This document shows, piece after piece, positions 51,540 through 60,696 of a stretch of DNA of 64,000 bases (its first letter is position 1; each line of letters begins with the position of its first letter). The notes beneath the pieces are model-generated. The model saw only the letters and a list, made by a program, of their open reading frames with translations. It did no database searches and had not been told where the DNA came from. Location: NCBI GenBank assembly GCA_016713535.1, contig JADJOY010000020.1, forward strand, positions 62,001 through 126,000, given 5' to 3'. The stretch comes from Deltaproteobacteria bacterium (GTDB taxonomy: Bacteria > JADJOY01). The position numbers and the translations under genes were made by a program.

Positions 51540-53879
51540 TCACGAGCCACAGCCGAAGCCGCCGTCCGGGGCGGGCGCCGGTCCCATCTCGAAGCGGAAC
51601 GTGGCGCCGTCCGCGATCGCCGCGTGGCGGAACGTAGGCTCGCACATCGGCTCGCCGTTCAACGTGACGCTCTGCACGTAGACGTTCTCGGCCGACTGAT
51701 TCTCGGCGATCACCACCAGCGTCTCGCCGCTCGGCAGCACCAGCTCGGCGCGCTCCACGTTGGGCGATCCGACCCAGTACTTGTCGGTGCCACTCACCGG
51801 GTAGAAGCCGAGCGCCGAGAGCACGTACCACGCCGAGAGCGTGCCGCCGTCGTCGTTGCCGTCGAGTCCGTCGACGGCGTTGGCGTAGCGCGTGTCGAGC
51901 GCCCAGCGCACCCACTTCTGGGTGAGATCGGGCCGCCCGGCCTCGTCGAAGAGATAGATGGCGTGGATGTCGTGCTGGTTGCCGTGCCAGTAGTCGGCGC
52001 CGGGATAGAGCGCGGCGCGCGTCGGCGTGGCGCGCGACATGAACGCGTCGAGCTCGCTCACGAAGGATCCGGCGCTTCCGAACAGGCCGATCATTCCCTG
52101 CGGATCGTGAGGGACGGACCAGCGCCACTGCTTGGGGCTGCCCTCGACGTAGCCGGGCACGTAGTAGTTGCCGAAGAGCGCGTCGATGTAGCTCGACATC
52201 TCGGGGAGCAACGGCTCGAAGAACGTGCCGTCGGCGTTCTTCTGGTCGAAGTACCGCGTCGCGGGGTTCCAGATGTTCCGGTACCACTGGGCGTGCTCGG
52301 CGAAGAGCGCGGCCTCGTCGTCGTGGCCGAGCGCCGCCGCCAGCCCCGCGATGGCGGCGTCCGCCCACGCGTACTCGAGGGTGCGGCTCACCGACTCGGG
52401 CATCTCGTCGTTCGGGCAGTAGCCGAGCTCCAGGCACCGCTCGATGCCGTCTCGCCCGTCGGCGCCGCTCGGCGCCGGACCGAGCGCGGTCACCTTCATG
52501 TACGAATACGCCTCCTCGACCTCGAAGTCGGTGAGGCCCTTGAGGTACGACTCGGCGACCACCATGTCGGACGGAGTGCCGAACATCGAGCCGGTGTAGC
52601 CGGCGCCGGACGGCCAGCGCGGCAGCGAGCCGCCGACCCGCGCCATCCGCACCAGGCTCTTCAAGCTGTCGCGCTGGACGTCGGCGGCGATCAGGTTGAG
52701 CAGCGGGTGCTCGGTCCGGAAGGTGTCCCAGATCGACAGGTCGGTGCGGTACGTGAAGTCGTCGGCGAAGCCGACCTGCTCGCCGAAGCCGAGGTACTCG
52801 CCGTTCACGTCGGTGAAGTTCGTGGGCATGATGAGCGAGTGGTAGAGCGACGTGTAGAAGTTCGTCAGCACCACGTCGTCGCTGCTCGTGACCTGGATCT
52901 TGCCGAGCGCCGCCTCCCAGGCGTCGCGCGCCTCGGCGTACACCTGATCGAACGTCTTCCCGACCGCCTCGGCCTCGAGGTTGGCGCGCGCGTTCTCCAC
53001 GGACACGAAGCTCAGCCCGACCTGCAGCTCCACCACGACGCCGGCGGTGGTCGACGCGGGCGCCGCGAACGCGAGGTCCGCGCCGACGTCGCCGCCATCG
53101 ATGGTGTCGCGGCCGGCCTGATAGTCGTCGGCCTTCCAGGTCGCGAAGCTCGCGATCGGCTGGTTCACGCGGGCCACGAAGTAGTACGGCAGGTTGCGCC
53201 AGAAGCCGGAGAAGATCCGCGCCTGGCCCACCACCTCCTGCTCGGCGGCGTGGACCTCGACGTGGCCCTGCTCGGCGTGGCCGCCGTTGAGGGTGCTGGT
53301 GACGTCGAGCCACAGGTGGCCCTCGACGCCGGGCGCGAACGCGTAGCGGTGCACGCCGACGTGGGTGGTGGCGGTGAGCTCGGCCAGGGCCGAGAGCTCG
53401 GGGATCCACGTGCCGTAGTAGCCCGGGCTCGCCTTCTCGTCGGCATGCGAGATCGCCAGCGGGCGGTTGTCTCGGCCGACCGGGCTCGCGTCGCCGACCG
53501 ACGGGCGCACGCGAAGCTGGCCGCCGGCCGACGAGCCGGTTCCGGAGAGCCGGGTATGGCTGAACCCGAACATGTTCGGGTGACTCACCCAGTAGCCGGC
53601 GGTGGCCATGTTGCCGATCGTGACTCCGCCCGGAAAACAGGTGTCCGGGCTGAGCCGCACCAGGCCGAACGGCGTGGTCGCGCCCGGGAAGAGCATCGCC
53701 TGCGCCCACGGGATGCCGCCCGTGCCGATGAAGGGATCGACGTGCTGGCCGAGCGGACCAGGATCCGGATCGGGGGTGTGCGTGCACGCGCAGGCGAGCA
53801 ACGCCGCGAGCGCCACCGAGAGAGGGGAGCGACGCGAACGGACGAGCGACGGCGAGTGATGCGGACGGCGGGTCGGCAT
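51540..53879 (-). CDS. GH92 alpha-1,2-mannosidase-like lipoprotein
   Basis: The 779-residue protein has a lipoprotein signal (LAALLACACTH). The GH92 pattern follows throughout: VDPFIGTGG, FPGATTPFGLVRLSPDT, FGFSHTRLSGTG, TYRTDLSIWDTFRTEHPLL, and GNDDGGTLSAWYVLSALGFYP (shortened: GNDDGGTLSAWYVLSALG). FPGATTPFG and the DGGTLSAW segment contain the catalytic carboxylates and the calcium-binding residues of this inverting mannosidase family. It should trim alpha-mannose from glycans at the outer membrane or periplasm. No partner transporter is adjacent, so this is not a full polysaccharide utilisation locus. Confidence 0.92.
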   Translation of the reverse strand: MPTRRPHHSPSLVRSRRSPLSVALAALLACACTHTPDPDPGPLGQHVDPFIGTGGIPWAQAMLFPGATTPFGLVRLSPDTCFPGGVTIGNMATAGYWVSHPNMFGFSHTRLSGTGSSAGGQLRVRPSVGDASPVGRDNRPLAISHADEKASPGYYGTWIPELSALAELTATTHVGVHRYAFAPGVEGHLWLDVTSTLNGGHAEQGHVEVHAAEQEVVGQARIFSGFWRNLPYYFVARVNQPIASFATWKADDYQAGRDTIDGGDVGADLAFAAPASTTAGVVVELQVGLSFVSVENARANLEAEAVGKTFDQVYAEARDAWEAALGKIQVTSSDDVVLTNFYTSLYHSLIMPTNFTDVNGEYLGFGEQVGFADDFTYRTDLSIWDTFRTEHPLLNLIAADVQRDSLKSLVRMARVGGSLPRWPSGAGYTGSMFGTPSDMVVAESYLKGLTDFEVEEAYSYMKVTALGPAPSGADGRDGIERCLELGYCPNDEMPESVSRTLEYAWADAAIAGLAAALGHDDEAALFAEHAQWYRNIWNPATRYFDQKNADGTFFEPLLPEMSSYIDALFGNYYVPGYVEGSPKQWRWSVPHDPQGMIGLFGSAGSFVSELDAFMSRATPTRAALYPGADYWHGNQHDIHAIYLFDEAGRPDLTQKWVRWALDTRYANAVDGLDGNDDGGTLSAWYVLSALGFYPVSGTDKYWVGSPNVERAELVLPSGETLVVIAENQSAENVYVQSVTLNGEPMCEPTFRHAAIADGATFRFEMGPAPAPDGGFGCGS

Positions 53880-54051
53880 TCCATCCCCTGACGGCCGGAA
53901 ACGGCGTGAAGACGACGTGGGGTCGAGAGCCTCCAGATTAGCAATTCGGCCACGCCGCTCGCACGGGTGGCGGCGCGACGGCGCGCACGGAGGCCGCTCG
54001 CCGGGCGAGCTATGATTCCCTAGCCGCTCGGTAGCCGAGCCGCCCCGCGTG

Positions 54052-56135
54052 ATGAGTACTCGTCGGCTGCGGACGTTCCTGCGTGCCTTGCTGTGGCTCG
54101 ATTGCGGGGCCGCGCTGGTGTGTTTCCTGCTGCCGTTCCGCTACGGGATCCTCGCCCTCACCTATCCCCTCGCGTTCGGGCTTTCGTGGCGACTGAGCCG
54201 GCCGGACCAACGCCGCGGCCGGTCCGTGCTGGCGGCGCTGACCGCCGGCTTCGCCGTCGTGGTGACGGGCAGCGGGCTCATGAGTTGGCTCGCGCCGCAA
54301 CTGGACGACGCGAGGGTCGGGTTCATCACCCTTCACGCCATGACGGGCGCCCACTGGATGCTGCTGGTGATCCCGCCGCTGGCCCGCCACATACGCCGCG
54401 GCCTGACGCTGCCGGGGCGGGCGCAGTGGTCGGGACAGGCGGCCTTGGCCGTGGCACGACTCTCGTTCTGGCCCGCGATCGTGGGCGGCACCATCGCGAT
54501 CGGCCCGCTCTGGTTGCGCACCTGGCACGTGTGGTTCCTGGTGCCGGCGCTGGTCGCACTGGCGCTGCACGCGCTCGTGCCGCGCATCCGGCGCGCGGGG
54601 CTAGCGGGGTGGCGGCCGGCGGCGATCGGGGCGGGCGTGGGATCGGCGCTCTTCGTCTTCGCGTGCTGGGCCAACTCGCGGCCAGCCCCGGAGCCGCCCG
54701 CGCGAGCGACCTACGCCGCCAACCCGCCGCTCGACGCTCGGCCCGCGGCGACCACCACCGAGGGCGGTCACACGGTGCCGGAGGAGCTGGTGGGCGGCTC
54801 CGAGCGCTGTGCCGACGGTGCCTGCCATCCGCGGGTGACGGATCAATGGCGGCGCTCGGCGCACCATCGCTCGGCCAACGTCTTCTATCGCAAGGCGGTC
54901 GAGATCGCGGTCGAGCGCCACGGCTGGACGTCGGTGCGGCTGTGCGCTTCGTGCCACGATCCGGTGGCGCTGCTCACGGGGTATTACGCGAACCGCCCGG
55001 CGGCGCTGTTCCGGGCCGAGCGCGGATCGCGGGGCGTCTCGTGCCTGGCGTGCCATCGGGCGCAGATCACCCTCGACCACGTCGGCAGCGGCAGCTACCG
55101 CTTCGATCCCCTCGCTTCTACGTCGGCCCGCCGATGGAGGGCTACAGCGTCCACGCCATGCGTCCCGCGCACATCGCGGACATGCTGGCCGAAGATCGCT
55201 ACACCCAGCCCGCGCTGTGCGGCGAATGCCACTCGCTCACGCTGCACGGACCGGATGGGCTCGCGCTGCTCGAGCAGGACACTTACGGCGAATGGCGCAA
55301 GGGGCCGTTCGGCGACGAGGGAGTCGAACCGGGCGGGACCGTGCGGCCGTGCGTCTCGTGCCACATGCCGAAGATCGAGTACCCGGATCGCCCGGGGCCG
55401 CGCGAGGCGAGCCACCGCTTCCTGGGCGCGAGCACGCACCTCTCCGCGCTCGCGGCCGATGCCGAGCGCCTCGACGATCTCACCCGGTTCCTGAAGAGCG
55501 CCGACATCGAGCTGGGCTTGGCTGCCCGGCTGCGGCCTTCGCTGGCGGAGGGTTCGCGCATCGTCGACGCCACGGTCGCGATCCGCAATCGGGGCGTGGG
55601 CCACGGCTTCCCAACGGGCGCGCTGGACCTCAACGAGGCCTGGGTGGTGCTCGAGGTCCGCGACGCCGTGAACCGGACGCTGTGGAGCTCGAGCCCAGGC
55701 TCCGAGGAGAGTGCCACCGCGCCGCAGGGCATCCGGCTGCGCCGCGTCTTCCGCGATCGAGACGGGCGCGCGATCCTCGATCACGACATCCTCTCGGCGG
55801 TGGGCCACCTCGAGGACCTGGCGGTACCCGCCGGCGCGCGCGTCGAGCGGCGCTTGGAGATCCCGATCGCCGCCGATGTGGTGCCGCCCCTCGAGGTGCG
55901 CGGCCGCCTCGAGCACCGCGGCATCAACCGTGCCTTCGCCCGGCTCGCGCTCGGCGAGCCGCTGCCGGAGCTGCCCGTCACGGTGATCGCCGAGCACGCG
56001 GTCTCGGTCGCGGCGGAGGCCGAAGGTGGCCAGCCCGAGGAATCCAGGCCGAGGGCCGCCTCCGGCGGCGGGGACGGCGGCGTAGTAGTATCGAGCCAGC
56101 CTCGAGATGGCGACGATCGGCGGTCGCCGCAGTAG
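54052..56135 (+). CDS. Membrane cytochrome: DUF4405-like helices fused to a multihaem c domain (apparent frameshift)
   Basis: The N-terminal 215 residues have about six membrane helices with paired histidines (FITLHAMTGAHWMLLVIPPL, TWHVWFLVPALVALALHAL). These resemble the haem-b-binding helices of DUF4405/cytochrome b561-type proteins. The following periplasmic domain has haem c sites CASCH, CLACH, CGECH, CVSCH and an odd CADGACH (four-residue spacing). The frame breaks at CCCC (55108-55111), between the second and third sites; adding one C gives FDPPRFYVGPP and continues to the stop at 56135. The likely role is electron transfer between the quinone pool and a periplasmic partner. Confidence 0.8.
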
Positions 56136-56201
56136 GCATTCGTGACGAACGCGGGCCAGCACCGGCCAGCCGACGCAGGACGTCGGCCAGCGAGGGACAC
56201 G

Positions 56202-56999
56202 ATGGCGAAGATCCGGTCGTTCGACGGAATGAGCGCGCTCGTCACGGGCGCGTCGCAGGGGATCGGCCGCCTGGCCGCCCTCGAGCTCGCGCGGCGCGGA
56301 GCGCGGGTGGCGCTGGTGGCGCGCCAGCAGGACAAGCTCGAGGCGGTGGCCGCCGAGATCGGCGCCCTCGGGCGCGAAGCGCTGGTGCTGCCGTGCGACG
56401 TCGAGAGCAAGGACGACTCGTTCGCCGCCGCCGCGAAGGCAACCGCCAGATGGGGCACCATCGAGGTGCTGGTCAACAACGCCGGCTGCGGGCGCCACGC
56501 CCGCTTCCTCGAGTGGGACCTGGCCGACATCGAACGCATGATGCGCGTCAACTTCCTGGGCAGCGTCTACTTCACCAAGGCGCTGACCCCGGGGATGGTG
56601 GAGCGCCGGCGGGGATGGATCGTGTTCGTGGCCTCGGTCGCGGGGCGGATCGGCGTGCCCGACGAGAGCGCCTACGCGGCGTCCAAGTTCGCGATGGTGG
56701 GCCTGGCCGAGGCGCTCTCGGTCGAGCTCGAGGAGTCGGGCGTCCACGTGCTGACGGTTTGCCCCGGGGCCGTCGACACCGAGTTCTTCGACGCCGAGGC
56801 GCTCGCGCGCATGCCGCCGGTGGCGAGGCGGTCCATGATCCGCCCCGAGCAGGTGATCGCGGCGACGTTCGCTGCGCTCGAGCACGGCCGCCACGAGGTC
56901 ACCGTGCCGCGCGGCATCCAGGCGGGCTACGTGGTGCGCGCCGTGGCGCCGGAGTTCATGCGCAAGCAGGTGAAGCGCACCACGATCGGGAAGATTTAG
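56202..56999 (+). CDS. Short-chain dehydrogenase/reductase
   Basis: The 265-residue SDR has TGASQGIG, ARQ after the second strand (an NADP preference), NNAG, VASVAGRIGV with the catalytic Ser, and YAASK. The C-terminus VPRGIQAGYVVRAVAPEFMRKQVKR is basic and amphipathic, as in DHRS7/DltE-like lipid-modifying SDRs. The ATG at 56202 is preceded by GAGGGA. It ends two bases from a large cruciform-like palindrome. Substrate unknown. Confidence 0.87.
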   Translation: MAKIRSFDGMSALVTGASQGIGRLAALELARRGARVALVARQQDKLEAVAAEIGALGREALVLPCDVESKDDSFAAAAKATARWGTIEVLVNNAGCGRHARFLEWDLADIERMMRVNFLGSVYFTKALTPGMVERRRGWIVFVASVAGRIGVPDESAYAASKFAMVGLAEALSVELEESGVHVLTVCPGAVDTEFFDAEALARMPPVARRSMIRPEQVIAATFAALEHGRHEVTVPRGIQAGYVVRAVAPEFMRKQVKRTTIGKI

Positions 57000-57003
57000 A
57001 GGT

Positions 57004-57065
57004 CTGGAGGGCCGTCGCTTCGTCGACGGCCCCAGGAGGCGACCGCCGAAGCGGTCGCCCTCCAG
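57004..57065. repeat. Cruciform-like nested palindrome between SDR and TetR genes
   Basis: Perfect outer arms CTGGAGGGC/GCCCTCCAG (57004-57012/57057-57065) enclose two hairpins: GGCCGTCG/CGACGGCC (57010-57017/57024-57031) and GGCGACCGC/GCGGTCGCC with a CGAA loop (57038-57046/57051-57059). The three stems compete slightly at their bases. It lies five bases after the SDR stop and could act as a terminator, a processing site or a REP-type element. There is no T tract. Confidence 0.7.
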
Positions 57066-57079
57066 CGCACGCCTCTCGG

Positions 57080-57108
57080 TGGACTCGGCCCGGCCGCCTC
57101 GTTAGGTT
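57080..57108 (+). promoter_or_regulatory. Promoter of the TetR-efflux operon
   Basis: TGGACT (57080-57085) and TAGGTT (57103-57108) are 17 bases apart, with the ATG at 57119 ten bases further. No Shine-Dalgarno is visible, so the transcript may be leaderless, as proposed for the TetR gene at 20533. Confidence 0.4.
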
Positions 57109-57118
57109 GCCGCGGTTC

Positions 57119-57808
57119 ATGAGCCGAATCACCGTTCGAACCGCGAAGCCGGGCTTTGGGGCGGCCCGGCGGGAGCGCGAGCGCGCCCAGCGCGAGGCCG
57201 AGATCCTCGCCGCGGCGGAGCGCGTCATCTCCCGTCACGGGTTCCACGGCGCGGGCATGACCGAGATCGCCCGCGAGGCCGAGTTCGCGATCGGCACGCT
57301 CTACGGCTTCTTCGACAGCAAGGAGGCGCTCTACGAGCGGCTCATCGTCGAGCGCACCGCCTCGCTGGCGTCGGCCATGAGCCGCGCGCTCGAGGCCAGC
57401 GGCTCCGCCCGCGAGCGGCTCGAGCGCGCCCTCGACGCCAAGCTCTCTCACATGAGCGAGCACCTCGACTTCATCCTCATCTACGCCTCGACCTCCATGA
57501 TGGCGACCTGCGGCTGGGCCTCCCCCGCCGCCGCGCTCACGATGCGCGAGCAGACCCTGGCGGCGGTGGCACAGGCGGTACGCGCCGCGAAGAGCGCGGG
57601 CGAGCTGGCCGCCGGGGCGCGGCCCGAGGACGTGGCGCTCGCGTTCCAGACGCTCTCCACCGCGTTCCTGCTCGCGGAGGCGCGGGGCCCGAAGGGCTTC
57701 GGCCCCGAGCGCGTGCGCCAGGCGATGCGCGCGGTGTTCTTCGAGCCGCTGTTCGGCGGCACCGTCCGGCCCACGGCCGGCACGGGCTCGCGACGCTCCG
57801 CCCGATGA
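57119..57808 (+). CDS. TetR/AcrR family regulator of the adjacent efflux operon
   Basis: The 229-residue product has the TetR helix-turn-helix at residues about 25-70 (AEILAAAERVISRHGFHGAG, then MTEIAREAEFAIGTLYGFF) and a helical ligand-binding domain. It is the first gene of an apparent operon with the outer-membrane, adaptor and RND genes; its stop overlaps the next start (ATGA). By analogy with AcrR/TtgR-type repressors it probably controls the pump in response to a hydrophobic compound. Confidence 0.9.
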   Translation: MSRITVRTAKPGFGAARRERERAQREAEILAAAERVISRHGFHGAGMTEIAREAEFAIGTLYGFFDSKEALYERLIVERTASLASAMSRALEASGSARERLERALDAKLSHMSEHLDFILIYASTSMMATCGWASPAAALTMREQTLAAVAQAVRAAKSAGELAAGARPEDVALAFQTLSTAFLLAEARGPKGFGPERVRQAMRAVFFEPLFGGTVRPTAGTGSRRSAR

Positions 57809-59287
57809 CGCCGCCTCGCTCCCTCCTCGCTCTCGCGACCGCGTCGGCGTTGCTCGGCGGATGCGCGCTGCTCGGCGAGACCGAAGCGCGCCGCGCCACC
57901 GACGAGGCGCTCGCGCGTCCCCAGCCCGCTGCGGACCCGGCACCGCTGGCCGCCCAGCGGGCGCCGCTGCCGGGGGCGCCGCCGGCGCCTGGCGCGGGTG
58001 TGGACGAGGCTCCCATCACCGCACCGCTCTCGCTCGACGAGACGCTCCGGCGGGCGCGCCGCAACAGCGAGCAGGTCCGCGCGGTGGGCGAGGACCTCCA
58101 CCAGGCGTACCTCGCGCGCCTCACCGCGCTCGGCGAGCTCCTGCCACGCGTCAGCTACCAGCAGAGCTACTTCCGGGAAGAGGACGAGGTCCCGACCCAG
58201 CCCTCGACGGGCGGGATCCGCTTCGGCGCGCTCCTGATCGAGCAACGCACGGGGCGCTTCGAGGCGCGGATGCCCCTCTTCTACCTATCCGGCTACCTGG
58301 CGCTGAACCAGGCGTCGTCGCTGATCGACGTCGCCGAGGCGCAGCTTCGCGCCGAGCGCCTGCTGGTCGACCAGGCGACCACCGCGCTCTTCTACGTGGC
58401 GCTCAAGGCCGAGCGCTTCATCGCGACCCTCGAGGCCTCGCGCGACCGCGATCTCGAGCGCCGCCGCGAGATCGAGGCGCGCGCCGCGACCGGGCTCGCG
58501 CGGCGCACCGAGGTGCTGTTCGTCCAGACCGACCTGGCGCGCACCGAGGCCGCGCTCGCCGAGGCCCGCGAGCAGCTCCAGTCCGCGCGCGAGCAGCTCG
58601 CGCTGCTGGTCGGCGCTCAGGTCGAGGGGCGCGCTGGTGGAGCCGAAGCTGCCCGCGCCGCTCGAGCCCGCCACGCTCGGCGCGCGTGCACTGCCCGAGC
58701 TCGTCGACGAGGCGCACCGGCGCCGCCCGGATCTCGCCGCGACCCGCTCCCAGATCGACGTCGCCGAGGGCGTCCTCGACGTGGCGCTCGGCGACTACGC
58801 GCCGCGGCTCGACGTGGCCGGCAACTACTACACTCACCGCGACGGCACCCTCGAGGACGTGGACTGGGACGTCACGGCGGACCTCAGCGTGCCGATCTTC
58901 GAGGGGCTGCGCACCACCACCCACGCCCGCGAGGCGCAGTCGCAGAAGCGCCAGGCCGAGCTGTTCTACGAGGGGCAGGCGCGCGCCATCGCCAAGGACG
59001 TGACCGCCGCGTACCACTCGCTGCGCGCCTCGTCCGCCGCGCGCACCTCGCGCGAGGAGACGGCTCGCTCCGCCGAGGAGAACTTCCGGCTGCTGGAGGC
59101 CGAGTACCGTCTCGGCCTCGCGTCGAACCTGGAGCTGGTGACCGCGCAGCAGCAGCTCACCCAGGCTCGCCTGGAGCTCGAGAACGAGCGTCTCGACGAG
59201 CAGCGTCTCGCGTACGAGCTGGCCTTCCTGCTCGGCGGGCTCGACGACGAGACCGGCGAACCATCGAGCCCCCCCGCGCCCCCCTGA
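57805..59287 (+). CDS. TolC-like outer-membrane efflux lipoprotein (apparent frameshift)
   Basis: The protein has a lipoprotein signal (LATASALLGGCALLG), so it belongs to the NodT/OprM-like branch. The first OMF repeat (SLDETLRRARRNSEQVRAV, ELLPRVSYQQSYF) is in one frame. After GGGG at 58626-58629 the second repeat (LPELVDEAHRRRPDLAATRSQ in part, ALGDYAPRLDVAGNYYTHRDG) is in another. Deleting one G gives EGALVEPKLPAPLEP and a full protein of about 493 residues ending at 59287. It forms the outer-membrane duct for the adaptor and RND pump encoded next. Confidence 0.83.
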
Positions 59288-59337
59288 ACCGATGCGCCAC
59301 CGAATCCCCAGACCGCGATTCGCTCGTGCCCGCCCTT

Positions 59338-59409
59338 GGCGGGGGCGCGGAGACCCCGCCCTACGGACGGTCTGCGACGCACCGTAGCGACGGGGCTCCG
59401 TCCCCGTCG
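59338..59409. repeat. Three-hairpin intergenic repeat, divergent copy 4
   Basis: GGCGGGG/CCCCGCC (59338-59344/59354-59360), CTACGG/CCGTAG (59361-59366/59382-59387) and CGACGGGG/CCCCGTCG (59388-59395/59402-59409) keep the order of the other copies with different stem sequences. This indicates selection on structure. Unlike the others it lies between two parallel genes of one operon and may modulate expression of the adaptor gene. Confidence 0.7.
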
Positions 59410-59446
59410 AGCGATCCATCGAGCCGAAGCTCGCGTGAGGAGCGCC

Positions 59447-60652
59447 ATGAACCGATCGAAGCTCCGCGCCACGGCGAGCGCCGTGACGATCGCGGCGCTC
59501 GCCGCCGGCTCGCCCGCGTGCAAGCCGTCGTCTCCGTCCAACGCGCCCGTGGCCGCTGCCGCCGCCAAAGCCGGCACCGCCGCGCCGTCGCGCAAGTACC
59601 CGGTCGAGATCGCGGTCGCGAAGAGCGAGCCGCTGGTGGCGCGGATCGAGGCGACGGGCGGCGTCGAGGCCGAGGACTGGGTGCAGGTCGCGGCGCAGGT
59701 CGAGGGAGTGCTCGGCCCGCTCGCGTTCAACGAAGGCGACCGCGTCGGCCCGAACACCGCGCTGGTCGCCGTCGATCCCGAGCGCTACCGCATGGCGGTC
59801 GCGCAGAAGTCGGCGGCCCTCGATCGCGCCCAGGCCGACCTCGACGACAAGCAGGCCGGCCTCGTGAAGCGCAAGGCACTGCGCGAGAAGGAGCCCGGCT
59901 GGGTGCCGGAGGAGGAGATCACCACCTGGGAGGCGCAGGTGGCCCAGCGCAGAGCCGAGGTGGCGGAGGCGCGCGCCGCGCTCGAGCTCGCCAGGCTCGA
60001 TCTCGAGCGCGCGACGATCCGCCCGCCCATCGAGGGCGTCATCGAGAAACGCGAGGCCACGCCCGGCCAGTACGTGAAGCCCGGGACGGTCGTGGCGTCG
60101 ATCGTGCGGACCCAGCCGATCCGCATCCGGTTCTCGCTACGCGAGGCCGAGTCGGGCTTCGTCCAGCCCGGCGACCCGATCGCGCTCACCGTGCCCGCTT
60201 ACCCCACCGAGGTGTTCCGCGGCGAGGTGTTCTTCGTGGCGCGCAGCGCCGATCCGTCGACCCGGCGGGTCGAGGTACTCGCCCGCAACGCCAACGCCGA
60301 CGAGCGGCTCAAGCCCGGCTTCTTCGCGCAGGTCTCGATCGAGCGCGGCACCAATGCCGAGGCGATCCTGCTGCCCGAGTCGGCGCTCTTCGCCACCGAG
60401 GACGGTTTCGTGGGCTGGGTGGTCGAGGACGGCAAGGCGCGCAAACGCGTCGTGCGGATCGGGGTCCAGACGGCGGACGGGCGGATCGAGGTCAAGGAAG
60501 GCATCCGCAGCGGCGAGACCGTGGTGATCAAGGGCGCGGGCTCGCTCCTCGACGGCGTTGAGGTGGTGGTGGTCGAGGGCGCCGCGGCGCCGGGCGCCCC
60601 GCCCGCCTCCGCGCCCGCCACACCGCGAGCGGCGGCGCCCGCCAAGACCTGA
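59447..60652 (+). CDS. RND efflux periplasmic adaptor (MFP) lipoprotein
   Basis: The ATG at 59447 follows GAGGAG. The 401-residue product has a lipoprotein signal (AALAAGSPAC). The MFP layout follows: biotinyl-lipoyl half (VQVAAQVEGVLGPLAFNEGDRV), coiled-coil hairpin (about residues 120-185, KSAALDRAQADLDDKQAGLV), second half (TIRPPIEGVIEKREATPGQYV), beta barrel and membrane-proximal domain (ILLPESALFATEDGFVGWVV). It links the TolC-like duct to the RND pump. The C-terminus is Ala/Pro-rich. Confidence 0.92.
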   Translation: MNRSKLRATASAVTIAALAAGSPACKPSSPSNAPVAAAAAKAGTAAPSRKYPVEIAVAKSEPLVARIEATGGVEAEDWVQVAAQVEGVLGPLAFNEGDRVGPNTALVAVDPERYRMAVAQKSAALDRAQADLDDKQAGLVKRKALREKEPGWVPEEEITTWEAQVAQRRAEVAEARAALELARLDLERATIRPPIEGVIEKREATPGQYVKPGTVVASIVRTQPIRIRFSLREAESGFVQPGDPIALTVPAYPTEVFRGEVFFVARSADPSTRRVEVLARNANADERLKPGFFAQVSIERGTNAEAILLPESALFATEDGFVGWVVEDGKARKRVVRIGVQTADGRIEVKEGIRSGETVVIKGAGSLLDGVEVVVVEGAAAPGAPPASAPATPRAAAPAKT

Positions 60653-60696
60653 CGCCCGGACGGCCAGCCTCACCCCTCGCAACCGGAGCAACCGCC

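Noticed and set aside
50574-53891. A plus-strand frame of over 1100 codons from the GNAT gene to the end of the GH92 gene
   Set aside because: It is antisense to a well-conserved GH92 enzyme and has low-complexity composition; the only real part is the tautomerase (51072-51439).
57805-60561. One continuous frame from the TolC-like gene across the adaptor gene
   Set aside because: After 58630 the translation is Arg/Ala-rich nonsense, while the true second OMF repeat and the adaptor lie in other frames.
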